A DNA stretch of 64,000 nucleotides from Holacanthus passer (Eukaryota; Chordata; Actinopteri; Pomacanthidae), in contig JAFREQ010000008.1 of assembly GCA_025331565.1 (NCBI GenBank), positions 310,001 to 374,000 of the forward strand. Direction: 5' to 3'. The notes below the pieces were generated by a model. That model was not told where the DNA came from, ran no database searches, and saw nothing but the letters and a program-made list of their open reading frames with translations. Positions 1 through 11,300 of the stretch are shown piece after piece (the stretch's first letter is position 1; every line of letters begins with the position of its first letter). The translations under genes and the position numbers were made by a program.

Positions 1-719
1 ATAATGATTAAGACATAGTGCATGTTTGATCTGCACAGGTTACGTTGCTTAATCGTTTGTGTGCTCCAAAATTCAACTTTTGCTTTATAACATTTCTAAA
101 TGGCACCAGAGTGACATATGTGAAAAAAAAAATCTATATATATATTGATTAAAAAAACTGCAAATGCATGTCCTTCATTTGGATTTTGGTCATCTTTGAA
201 GACTCCACGTTTTTGAGGGGAAAATACTTTCCAGCTAAAGGCTAATGAGGCTCAAACTCACTTTCAACTCAGAGATAATGTTGTTATAACAATGCATGGT
301 TCACTCATTCTGCTGGGTTTCAGCCTAGACCAAACATCCACTGGTATTTTTAAAAAGAGTCTTGTAGAAGAGCAGGCCAAACCCTTAAGTTGGCCAATCA
401 GGAGCCTGACAGCTGCACCAATGAGCTGGATGCCGAGTCTTGTCCAAAACCAGCGACGGTGGCGGCGAGGTCTGTGTGGTGCCGGTGTTGATTATGTAGC
501 AGTGACCTCTGTAGCCTTTATGTGTGAGCATATAAAAAGTCCTGTTAGGAAGGTTAGAATCAGCCCTATTTTGGCCTCATCCACCAATGCATGACATGTC
601 ATCTCATGTAAACAGAAGAGAAGATGATGGCACACACTAGCCAAAAACAATGTGGATGAAAGGCCAAAATGTATAGAAAAAGCTATGTTTTAACTCATGT
701 ATGTGTGGACTAGGTTTAA

Positions 720-1190
720 CTCTCCTGGCACGACCCAGCCACATCCTCACCCTGCTCCAGCCAGTTTGACCACCTGAGCTGCTCCACCCACTTACTCCTG
801 CTCCCCATTGCTCCGATTACCTCAGTGCTATTTATACTGGCCCACTTCCACTAGTCCTCAGCCAGATTGGCTTTAGCATTTTACTAAACCTTCCAGTGGT
901 CAACGTATCCTCTTTTCCTGATCCTGCTGCCTGAACATCAGCCTGATTCCCGGACTTTGATTCCTGGCCTGCTTCTTACCTGGTTAAATTTGCCTGTTTG
1001 CCAACCAATGACCTGGGCTTGTTTTGGACCAAAGATGTTGAACTTTGTTCTTAATCTGTCCTGTCTTGTGTCGTGCTTAGTGTTGATCAGTGGTTCCTCT
1101 GTGAAATACTCTCTTTATATATTTGTCATGTTACTATATAAATGTACTGATCTCTGTTCTGTGTTTCTTCTCTCCACTGCTTAAAGGTTC
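720..1190 (+). repeat. Probable interspersed repeat in hnmt intron
   Basis: The stretch is C/T-rich with short clauses such as gcctgattcccggactttg and tggcctgcttcttacctgg. This resembles repeats I know from many fish genomes (recognition from memory, family not named). It has no coding potential that I trust, and its boundaries are approximate. A similar-styled repeat on the opposite strand appears near 49570-50040. Confidence 0.4.
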
Positions 1191-1562
1191 AGACTGTCTC
1201 TTGAGCTGGACATTAAAAGAATGAAAATCTTGTCAAACCTATGTAGGACTGACACTGTTCCTAAATGATCTCAAACATATATGTGGTATTTTTGTACTGC
1301 AATGTCTTGAAAACTAATATCAGCTGCTATATGTCCTCTTCATTCATTTCACTTCAGCCCCTTAATGTTTTTTCTGTACTGGCTGTATTGGTCAACCAGT
1401 TTATTAAACCTCTGTGTACAAATGTTGAATAACTCCAATATATCACGACTGTAAAGTAAACTGTTCACTATAAAAGCTATTAATTATCTTATTTTTATAT
1501 ATTATATTCAACTGTACTCTGATGTATTCCATTGTCATTGATGTGGCTGTATGCCTTATAAA

Positions 1563-1637
1563 AAGTGTGTGTGTATGTGTGTGTATGCATGCATGTGTGT
1601 GTGTATGCATGTGTGTGTGTGTGTGTGTGTGTGTGTA
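1563..1637. repeat. TG-rich microsatellite next to hnmt donor
   Basis: Imperfect (TG)n with tatgcatg interruptions, ending in an uninterrupted run of about 20 bp. On the hnmt sense strand it is a CA repeat starting about 10 nt inside the intron. Confidence 0.95.
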
Positions 1638-1646
1638 GAAGATTAC

Positions 1647-1783
1647 CTGGCCAGTATATCAGGCAGCAGATTGTGGATGAAGTCGCTCATACACTGATGC
1701 TCAGAGGAGCGCTCCAGAAACAGTTTGAAGGATTTCTGGTACCTGCTATCATCGTGAACCAGACTCTGCAGTGAAGATGCCAT
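1647..1783 (-). CDS. hnmt: Histamine N-methyltransferase, first coding exon (partial gene)
   Basis: The minus strand from the ATG at 1783-1781 encodes 45 residues beginning MASSLQSLVHDDSRYQKSF and then uses a GT donor (exon ends AG in phase 2 at 1647, intron gtaatc). This closely resembles the start of vertebrate HNMT as I recall it (MASSMRSL..., and ...STEHQCM... around residue 28). HNMT is the cytosolic SAM-dependent enzyme that methylates histamine on the ring nitrogen and so inactivates it. Glu28, known in the human enzyme to contact histamine, is present here at position 28 in the motif SSEHQCM. An acceptor (tgccag) lies 10 bp upstream of the ATG, so the exon probably begins at 1793 with a very short 5' UTR part. 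The remaining exons, including the SAM-binding domain, lie left of the window. hnmt next to THSD7B in the same orientation also occurs in human (from memory). Confidence 0.88.
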
Positions 1784-2090
1784 GACGACTTATCTGGCAC
1801 AAAAATGCAAATACTTACATCAACAACAGCAAAAAGCAAAAGAAGTCCAAACACTAATCAGCAAAAAGGGTTTGTGTTTTTTTTTTCTTTTTCATTTTTC
1901 TTGTAACTTAATAGTTTTATCCATCTCATATCAGTCAGTCAGTGTTGGTGTCTGATAACTCTACGGGGTAGTATATACAGTAGTAGTATAAAAAAGTAGT
2001 ACAATACTATTATACTTTAATATACTAGAAATCAGTTTGTAATTTTGCATGTTTTGTTTTCATGCATTGCACTAAACTCACATAATTTGC

Positions 2091-2143
<53 letters not shown>

Positions 2144-2219
2144 TGAATCTAAAAGCAAAAGTCAGCCTTTGCACATTAGTTGTGTCATACACTCATGAAA
2201 CATACTTCATCTGAACCTG
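1784..2219 (-). other. Probable hnmt first intron, non-coding
   Basis: Non-coding sequence upstream of the hnmt ATG. It contains the acceptor tgccag (1796-1794) and the TA microsatellite at 2094-2137. No exon is seen in it. Confidence 0.55.
2094..2137. repeat. (TA)n microsatellite
   Basis: About 22 uninterrupted TA units are visible between hnmt's first coding exon and its putative promoter. Confidence 0.95.
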
Positions 2220-2600
2220 GAAACTGAAAGGCGAGTATCCGCCCGACTCCCAACACGAAGCTAACTTCACCCTCCTGCTGCAGGAGCTGCTGGTTGTGAG
2301 CTCGTCTGCAGCAGCTGCAGGTCAGATCTTCACCATCAGATCAGACCTGCTGGCTGTTTGCACACATGCGTCCAGCAGCAGAGACACGAACAGCCCCGCA
2401 GACATGACGAAGCTGTCGCGTGTCTCTCGACGCGTTTCCAGCTGATCGGAGTGTAAACACGGTGTCTGTCTGTCACTCAGCGCTACAGCACCTGCTTTAC
2501 ATTACATTCACGGTGCATGTGGTGTTTAAGCTGCAGACAGATTGTGACAAAACATGTTTTTACTTACAGGTTCGTGCAGCAGTGAGTGAGTCCGGACTGA
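2220..2600 (-). promoter_or_regulatory. CpG-rich stretch, probable hnmt promoter and non-coding exon 1
   Basis: CpG dinucleotides cluster here (about 14 between 2220 and 2455, for example the run around tctctcgacgcgtttcc), while the flanks are CpG-poor and AT-rich. On the minus strand a good donor (acgaacct followed by gtaagtaaa, intron from 2567) could end a non-coding first exon that splices to the acceptor at 1796-1794. The position, 0.4-0.8 kb upstream of the hnmt ATG, fits a promoter. No TATA box or transcription start is claimed; the donor could be chance, and other donor-like sites lie near 2270. Confidence 0.45.
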
Positions 2601-3129
2601 TCTGCAGACTGCAAGAAAAAAAAAAAAAACACCCTAATAAAACCCTCCCACAGCCTCGTTTTAAGGAGGGCCACAGGGTTGTTGTGCTGCAACAAACAAC
2701 CTTGCTGGTTTACCCACATATTCTTACTCTAACCTTAAATAACCTCTAGTCATGCCTAAAACATAAATCTGGTGGATATTCATTAAAATCAATCAGCAAG
2801 TTGATGCATTTTTTCTCATTACAATTCCTGGTAAGATCATTTTAAAATTTTGCATGCTTTGTTAAGGTCTGCAAAAATGTTAGAAATGGTATTGTAACAT
2901 GATCTAAAAAACTATTGCAAGATATATATTTTATGTGCATTCACAATAGATTCAGGCCAAATTTGGACAAAAATGCAATTTAAAAAATAAAATCTGGTTC
3001 CAATCTGATATAGAATACATCAATACCTATACTTTTTATTATTAAAAGCATTTATACTTTCAGGTAGGAGAGAGCAGTGTGTCATGATTTATGGTTCCCT
3101 AAATGATTGGCAAAATGTTAGCAATCATT

Positions 3130-3180
3130 ATAAGGTGAGCTACCTGCCACCTGTGAGACCTGCGTTTGATTCCCAGCTGA
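3130..3180 (+). repeat. Possible tRNA-derived SINE fragment
   Basis: The text ggtgagctacc followed 30 bp later by gtttgattccc resembles pol III box A and box B spacing of a tRNA-derived head. No complete tRNA fold can be made and no SINE body follows, so this is weak. Confidence 0.25.
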
Positions 3181-4657
3181 AGCATGTGTTCATTTAAATA
3201 ACAATGGGCTGGATATGATATTTAAATGTCTGAATATAGATTTAAAGTAAGAGCTAATGTTGACCAATCACAGTTTGAAATGTAGCATTAACCAATGCTG
3301 ATATGACTCAAATATTAATGTCACTATTACTTGAACCTCTCTGAGAGCCAGTGATCTCTGTGTGTGTGTGTGTGTATGTGGGGGGTCCAGACGCTGAGGC
3401 ATTTCCCTCCTCCTCCCTTCTTTTCTGTTGCAGCTCCAAGTTCTGTATTTGTGTATTTTATCATGTTTTCACAGCTGTGAAATCGCTGCAAACCAACCTC
3501 CTCTTTCATTCAGCCATCTTGTGTCAGAATAAACCAGCAGGAGGGAGAAACTGATTTTTATATCGATCCTATTGACACTATCAATCCACCTTCATCTACT
3601 ATATGTTTTAATTTCAAGGAGAGAGAGCGAAGGAGATGCCATGTCTCTTGGCTTGTCCACCGCTCCCAGATTTCCCAGTTGTTATAGTGTCAGACAGGAA
3701 TTAGGCCAAGAACCCAAATTAGATTGTAATTAGGCCACAGATCCTTCTGATAAGGTTTTAATCCAGGGTGTGAATCCCGAGAGGAGATTTCAGTCAGATA
3801 TGATTCAGTAGCCAGAGCTCCATGATGTAGTTGTTTAGATAAAAGAGCATAACAATATCCATTTTTAGACACGAGCCTCTGTGGTGAACATTTCTCAGGG
3901 ACCTCAGTGAATCTCCTGGACTTTCACTGTGATCCTCCCGTGTTGATGAGCAGTAAGACTGACCTTGTTTGGGGATTTTGAATCTGAGACGAGGATATTA
4001 CAGCTGTATTCAAGTAAAAGCACATTAAACAGACAGACAGTTTTTTTCCTAATTGATTTTGTGCAATTTAAATAATCACACCTATGACCATTAAAACAGC
4101 TTTTTGAATTTGTTCTTGTGTTGTTTACTTGATGTCTTTTGCCTCTAAAAACTGACAAAAGTAAATAAAAATCAATACATCGTAATCTCTGCACCTCCAA
4201 AAAATATTGCCTCTAACTTATTTTCTGGCCTTTTATAAGCTTTAAACCTTCCACTTGTATAAAATACTGCTGCCAGAACATGAACTGAAACTGGGAAACT
4301 TAACCATATCACATCAATTTGTCCTCCCTTCATTGGCGCAGAGTTCAAGCCAGACCAAACTTCAAAGTCCCTTTATTAATTACACCAGCTTGCACCATCT
4401 TATCTATCCGACCTCATTGTTCTCCATGTGCCACCTCCGTGCTCTCAGATCGCAGGGGGGCTGGTCTTCGTATAATCAGGACAATTGTACTTTAAACCGA
4501 GAAGACAAAAAGTCTGTGGGCGGAAAGGTTTTTTTTTTCCACCGAGCTTCACATCTTTGGATTGAACTTCCTCTTGCAACTGACGAAGCAGGAACCCAGT
4601 GTGACTAACCGTCTGATACACAGGCGCTCATCAGGATGTCAAAGTGCAACTAAACAA

Positions 4658-4660
<3 letters not shown>

Positions 4661-4712
<52 letters not shown>

Positions 4713-4714
4713 AC
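4661..4714. repeat. (TC)n(AC)n compound microsatellite
   Basis: TCTG units pass into pure TC and then into about 13 AC units. Confidence 0.95.
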
Positions 4715-4804
4715 TGCTTTGCAGGACAGTGTCACTTCTTTTGTTTGTATTGTTTCATTATGCTGTACACGACAAGGTCATATTTAACAAGAGTCTCTCT
4801 CGCA

Positions 4805-5240
4805 GCTCTGAGAGTCAGTGCTTTGGCACAGCGATGCTTTGAGCTAAGAGATCACGCCAGCATGCTAACACAATATTTACTGTGCTCACCATCTCAGTTT
4901 AATGTGTTAACAATGCTAACATTTGCTAATTAGCACTAAATCGATAGTACAGCCGAGTTTGATGGGAATGTCATTATGTTTGCAAGTGCTTGGTCACAAA
5001 TCCAAATATTTGACAATTGAGTTTTTGACCTGATGGTGGCGCTAGATGACACTCAGGCATCGGCAAAGTTATTGCAGTTCATCCTGAGTGGGGCATGAAT
5101 GTCTGAATCAAACTTCACAGCGGCTCATCCAGCGGCTGCAGAGACGTTACACACAAGAATGTCAACCTCACATTTGAAGAAAAAGCCAGAGGATCATGAG
5201 AGTCATCAAGATTCATCCTCTGAATTCATCCACTCTCTGT
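4805..5240 (+). repeat. Abundant teleost-type interspersed repeat
   Basis: The series of phrases catgctaacacaatattta, gctaacatttgctaattagc, gatgggaatgtcattatg, gatggtggcgctagatg, and a second degenerate round with aatgtcaacctcaca and gattcatcctctgaattc matches an interspersed repeat I recognise as very common in percomorph fish. The gtggcgctag / tcaacctca unit recurs internally, as in other copies. It is non-coding. I do not assign a transposon class. Recognition is from memory. Confidence 0.65.
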
Positions 5241-6654
5241 TTGAGTTTGCAGATATTTCATTATTCATCCAAGAGACTTCATCTGTTTATATTGATTATG
5301 ACTGCTGGGGAGAACCAGGCATTTAAACCTCTTTGGCCATAACACCTTGATATCGGTATCATAAATATGTTGGATGTATATACAGTATATGTTGGTCCAG
5401 AGGTCTTTGATGCACAAGCAACTGCTCACATTCATATTCTGTCTTCCTCTTGTTCTCTATGTTCAATATTCCATAAAAACAGTCCTAAAATATCATATAA
5501 AGATTTTGGAAAATTCAATGAGATTCATGTTGGGAAGATGAAACATTGCCAACAAATAATGACGATGATAAAAACTGCAAGAATTCCATCACTCGGCTGA
5601 GGTGTAGACAAGCACACACTAAATAATAAATTATAATAAACATTCATTATTTTAAAAGGTTATAAATTGTTCATTAAATATTCATTAAGCGCTCGCTCTG
5701 CCCTGTCAAGATACAGCGTAGCTCATTTTATTAGAATGAGCCAGCCTGCTAGATGAATCCTGATTAAAACTAGACGCTGCCGTTGTCAAACTGTTCGCAC
5801 AGCTTCGCCGAAACCTGCAAATATGTCTTGAGAGCCACTAAAATGAGATGAATTGGACATGACAAGATCAGCCTCCGTCTCTGCCACCGATCAGATGGCC
5901 ACGACACAAGCATTTGAATTCAACCCTCTTTTAAACAAAAGTGACAGTTTTAAATAAATGAATTAGATGAGACAAAAGATTTAAACACTATTTCCCCCGC
6001 AACCTGCGAGCATCCTGGGATTATCAGACGGGGAATCTGACTGGAGGGCAAGATGAATCTTATCAGCTGCTTATATATTCTGGGCTCTGCCTCGGAGCCT
6101 GTATCAGTATTTACAATTTATCAGGACTCGAGAGTCGAGGAGCCGATGGAGATCGCGGCGTCTCTCTCGAAAAAAAGATTTCGCTCGGTTTGAACTCTGC
6201 AACAAAGACGAAGAAATGCAGTTTTATTGTCACATGGTTCCACAATTTATTTGCATTTTTGTCCAGCTCTCCATGTACACACAATAGTAACACAAATAGC
6301 ATGGTACTGTAAACAATGAGTGAACATACTTTTAGATTTTCTTGGACATAACCCAATAGAATTCTTTTTATCAGGTCAGAAGCTGGCTGTTCTTTGTTTT
6401 CATAATGGAAATGTGTCCGGATAATTGTTAATTAGCTGATCGTGTTAATTAGTAATTATCAGTATTTCACAATTTGATTTCACATTGACTTAACATTTAC
6501 TATTATGTCTCTTTGTTGGCCAAATATTAGAAACACCGCCTTAAAGAAACTACTCTAAAATGTTTGGCAAGTTGTAAAACAGAATCTTTGCAAGGCCACT
6601 CGGAGCACTTTCTGCCAAAATGGATCAAGCATGCCTACATACAATCAGCTGTTG

Positions 6655-6689
6655 AAATACGACTGTTACAACATGTAGCAGTCGTATTT
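6655..6689. other. 15-bp perfect-stem hairpin
   Basis: AAATACGACTGTTAC (6655-6669) pairs with GTAGCAGTCGTATTT (6675-6689) across the 5-nt loop AACAT, with a single G-T wobble. A further GTTG/CAAC pairing lies outside a 3-nt bulge. It has no link to a recognised gene. It could be a small inverted-repeat remnant or a structured RNA. Confidence 0.8.
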
Positions 6690-7590
6690 GTACAACCATT
6701 AGGATTATAGATTTACTGGTAAAATACATTCAGAAGGAGGTCAGATAACACAAGACCACATCTTCAGTTTGTGGAGGCAGAAAGAGAAACAGCGTAAACT
6801 AGTCAATAGTAGGAACTTCTCCACTGGGTCGTGTGAATAATGAACCAAAGCCTCCATGTTTAAATGATACTAAATGTAAATGGTCCATTAAGATGCTTTG
6901 GAATGATGCTCTGGGAAAAGAATTTCAGGGCTAAATAAAAGAAAAGTCTTTTGTGCAGGAGTTAGAGAAAAAGAAATATGAGAAAGCTCACTTCTTTAAT
7001 ATGTGCTCACAGATATTTGGTATTTCTCTCATGTTTTGAGGCCTGTTTTTGTGGTGCAAACATGAAAATGCTGTGTGTCAGCTGACCTTATATGACCTTG
7101 TGGTGTTATGTAAAATGAAAATAATTAAGCTTATTTGCTCCAGTGGATAATTCTTCTTTTCTATTCTTGTATGTTTTGGTGATTGGTGCTTTTTTTGTTT
7201 TGCATCAAGTGTGAATGAGGTATGATCTTATTCATGCTGGTATTCAATAATTTGCATTAAAGGTCTGTGTATGTCTGCATTTGTTGCCAAAGCAGCCACG
7301 TTTCAGTATGAATTCAACGATTCGGAGGTTGTGTCCTAATTTAGTCTTCAGTGGCAGAGAGTCTTGAGTATCAGGGAGGAGAAATTACTGCATCATTGTA
7401 TTGTTAAATTCAAGGCAAGCCTGCTTTTGGTTTCCACATATACACAACATATGGCATCATCAACGAAACACAATCTGACAGCAACAACTTGCATTACAAT
7501 TAAAACACTAGAAAAGTCATTTGAAGGAAAAAAACAAAACAAAACAAAACAGAAGTGAATCAGCACTAACGTAGTGCATAGAGCATCTTG

Positions 7591-8224
7591 TTTATTCTCA
7601 GAAATTCAAAAAAAAGGCTATTTGTTTACCCAAAAGGCTTATGACATTTCCTTTTACAAAGATCCAGCACTGATGAGACAAAGTCAAATGTCAAATGTTC
7701 TGTTGTCCCGCCTTTGAATGTCACTCAAGATGTTTTGTCTCTCCCACAACACAAATACGAGACAATTAACCGGTTGGTCCCTCCCTTTGATTTTTGACGC
7801 ACAAAAAACTCCAAAATCAGCATCTGTGGATCCACTTTGTCTTTTCAGGAGTCCTCATGATTTGTTGGTTGAAAACAGTGCTTCAACTGTTTGTTCACAT
7901 TGCTAGCAGTTAAAAAAAGAAAACAGGTCCATTTATTTCCTACGTCTAGAGACCTTTAATCTTCACCATGTTCCTCTTCTTCGGGGAGGAACGTTGGCTG
8001 CAGCCAAAATTCTGGGCTCGTTCGCCCTTCAGTAGCAAATCATGTGCGATCATCGCTATTTGTCCGCTGTATTTTTGCAACACAATTGGCACTACAGCAA
8101 AGAGTCACCCGGCTCAAACCGGCCAACAATCACTCATACGCGATGGACGTGCTTGCTAATAATCAGGACGCAGTCGGGAGTCTGCCCGAGGCCGAGCGCG
8201 TCCTTGTGAGGTATAGCTGTCTGG
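7591..8224 (-). other. thsd7b: thsd7b 3' UTR with two candidate poly(A) signals
   Basis: Downstream of the stop codon the minus strand carries AATAAA at 7937-7932 (in ggaaataaatgg, followed by a U-rich run) and again at 7596-7591 (in gaataaacaag, followed about 40 nt later by repeated TGTTTTG, a good downstream GU/U-rich element). The UTR would be about 0.3 or 0.6 kb. Which site is used cannot be told from sequence. Confidence 0.6.
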
Positions 8225-8306
8225 TTACATATCCATGTCGCCGTCGTAGGCCAGGGTCAAGGGCTTCTGCGGAGGAGCAGACGTCTTCGTGGTTTTGGAC
8301 GGCTTG
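8225..8306 (-). CDS. thsd7b: thsd7b last coding exon (cytoplasmic tail and stop)
   Basis: Residues 788-814 read CKPSKTTKTSAPP then QKPLTLAYDGDMDM followed by TAA at 8227-8225. The terminal PLTLAYDGDxDM is nearly invariant in THSD7 proteins. Acceptor ttttcag, phase 2. The tail is only about 27 residues, with no known signalling domain. Confidence 0.95.
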
Positions 8307-11300
8307 CTGAAAAGAAAAGAAAAAAAAAACAGACAAGAAAGAAATAGTGACAGGGTATCTGACTTCTCAGCACAGCACAGGCCAACTTGATTTCAGTCTT
8401 TACAAAGAATTCCATTATCCGATATCAGGAGCACACAGCAGACAAAATATTGTGAGGAATATAACTCATACTTGACAAGGTTCTTTTGGGGGGAAAGCAG
8501 ATGGTTAGAAATGTGCTTTGCTTCTCACTGTTCAGTCTGTTCTCATCTACAATGTGTGTGACCTACAATGGAGATTTTGTTCTTGAAATTGCACAGTGCG
8601 CACTGAGGAAACTCTTAAGAAAGTAATATGGTACGTACCAGACCAGGAATGATAATGCAATAATGAAGAGAATTAAGATGAATCCGACGGCAGTCACGGC
8701 GTAAACCCACAGCTTTACTCTTCCATCTGTGCAATCAAAAAGCAGTTTTAATACAAAGTTTGGAAAATATGCACGTCTTTTACCTGAAGAAGTTTTTTCT
8801 AACGCTTCAGAATAAAGCAGCAGGTTTAATCTATTTTCAACCACACTGCCGAGGAGCAACCAGAATTGACATTTTCATGGTCCATTGAGGTTTTTTTTTT
8901 ACAGCATATAATGATGAGCCCCAGTAAAAACATTGACCTAGAATGGATTCCACCCCCGGCCCAGTGATCCTAGAAGCTACAAAGGCTGGTTCAAAGGCAC
9001 GAATGATCTCAGGCACGCTGCTTGAGCTGTAAAGATGATTTCCATTTCAGTACCTGGGCCAACAGGTCGTAAGGTCCACTCGTTGAAGAGGTCCTGAGCC
9101 TGAGACGGCCCGGGTTTTAATCTTCCAGAGTTGGTTTTCACATCAGCTTTCTTGTTGTTGTCCACCCCCGGGGTTCTGGTGCAGTAGTCCAAGAAGCCGT
9201 GCGTGGTCATCACTTCGGTGTAACCCTTCTCACACCCACACACTCCGCTCTGCAAGGGGGGGGAAGCCAGGCCAGAAGAACATCATTTACAGCCAGCACA
9301 AGACGGCGGCGATCGTTACTTCCCCGTTGATACAAAGCGCTGCTGACAAAACAGTCTGCCATGAATAGAGACGACTCTGCTTTACTCTTTCTGCTATCAA
9401 CGCAGGTTGATTTATCCCAACCCTGACATTAAACTGTGCTCCTCGGGGGGTAGATTACACAAACACTTCTCAGGCTTTTCATCTGCATTAGGCATCTGAA
9501 ATGCTAAGAAAAAAAAAAAAAAAAGTCAGATGGAAAAGAATAGAAAACAACTTTATCGTCCACCAGAGTGGAAAATTTAACAAATGTGGCAACAAGATAC
9601 CAGTGAGATATAACACAAAATACTGTGGAGCGAGACTTATGGGCCATAAAAATGCTGATTGCACTTGGAATAAAAGACTTCTTTAAAATATTTTGGGTTG
9701 CTAAAGGCATCATACAGCACCTTCAGAGTCTCAAACTGAGAAAATAAAGGATGAGAGTAGCTGAAGGCTTCATCTCTTGTTCTGATGTTAGACAGCTCAC
9801 TCAGCTTCAAACACAGCTTCCCAATTATTTTTACTGACAACGCTGACTGTTCTAGCCGGCGTATTCCTCAGCCTGCAGTTCAGGTGACCAAACCATGGAG
9901 TCAAGTGGAAAACTGACTCATCTGTTGTGTCTCCCTGTAAAAGCATCAGTGCTGCATCATTGTGCATTTTTACGGCTAAATACAAATTTAGATGTTTATT
10001 TTCATTCAGATTTTCGTTCTGGAAATCTATCCAAATTAGCCCATATTTAATTAGATGTCACCATTGGCATATTTGAACATAACATTTCTGACAGCTTGCA
10101 ATGCAAAAAAATAATTGTCTTAATGTAGGTCATCAACTAGGGAAATTCATGCTGATAGCTATTAGTTAAAGAAATGGACCCTATTTCACCTGCAGTGTCT
10201 TTTTCTGTCTAAATATTTATGGGATTTTACAAAAAGGCCAGTTGAGTTTCTTTTTTTAAAATCATACTCCAGAATTCCCCACTTCAGTTTCACTTACCTT
10301 AACCAAACTTTCCATTTTTATTCCTATCTATATTCTGAATGTTCCTTCAGAGGGGTTTGCTCATATATCATTCACAGCTTGATTTATATAACATTTGATT
10401 TCACTAAAACATGGCGAAAATTGATTCTTTTTATGGCTGTTGACAGTATTTTCTGATTTATGGAGTAATGAAAAGAGATATCCAAACTTCCCTATCCAAA
10501 CATGAAACAAGAATTTTGAATCTGGCTTTATCCGATGTTGATGTTTTCTATTCTGGAAATGTATGCAAACTAGATAATGTATAGTTTGCATATTTAAACA
10601 TACATTTTCAGAAAACTTGTAATACAAAATTGGTGATATCTCTAAAGTTTTACCACCTCTTACGTCTCATGTGCAGTTACATGGAGGGTACTCAGAGGGG
10701 CAGTAAAACTTCAAGCTTCAGCTACTCTTTGTCATTTTCCTGGCTGCCTGGCTGCAGATTCCCTCCAGCTAGGTGTAGCCCCTGTCTGACACCGAGCCCA
10801 TATTCACTGGTATTAATGTGATTATCCCTTGATGGCAATTAAAAAATGTCATCTGTCAAAACCCATTTAGCTCCTCACCTGGAACGTGGCAGCGGCAGGA
10901 AACAGACAGAAACACTGAGAATTACAGAGATCACAGCTGCCTGATCACAGCATAAAGGTCTTACCGGTGTGCAGTGTGAGAAGGGTTTGGTGCACGGAGG
11001 ATGGCAGTGTCTGACCGTGGTCGGCCTTTTCTGCGGGAAACACCCCCCTGGAGAAAAAACAACAGGTTCTTATTTCTGTTCCTTCGCCCATTGATCACTA
11101 AATTAATGTACTGTCACACCTGATTAATGGGCTCAGTTGCCTATCAGGGTCCCTGATCAATCTGTGAACATTTTAATTCCAACATGGAAAATTGCATGTC
11201 AGAATATCAAAGAGTAATGCCTTGGGTTCTTGCCTTTCTCTGCAGAGGGTGGTTATTCCTTCTGAGCTCATATTTGCCAGAAACACTTCCTTACAGTGAT

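Larger units (their letters stand above)
1..1646 (-). other. hnmt: hnmt intron after the first coding exon (left part off window)
   Basis: This is intronic by position, downstream of the hnmt donor at 1646. It holds a TG-rich microsatellite right behind the donor and a probable interspersed repeat at about 720-1190. I find no further hnmt exon here. The next one would start the SAM-binding domain and must lie beyond the left edge. Confidence 0.75.
2640..7590. other. Intergenic region between hnmt and thsd7b
   Basis: No exon with conserved protein content was found on either strand. It holds the TC/AC microsatellite at 4661-4714, the long interspersed repeat at 4805-5240, a tRNA-like SINE fragment possibly at 3130-3180, and a strong 15-bp hairpin at 6655-6689. 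The rest is AT-rich and unremarkable. Confidence 0.7.

Noticed and set aside
1565..1774. Plus-strand frame starting with a Val/Cys repeat and running over the hnmt exon
   Set aside because: It is the translation of a TG microsatellite plus the antisense of the hnmt exon.
3130..3180. A tRNA gene
   Set aside because: Box-like sequences exist but no cloverleaf can be folded; at most it is a SINE fragment.
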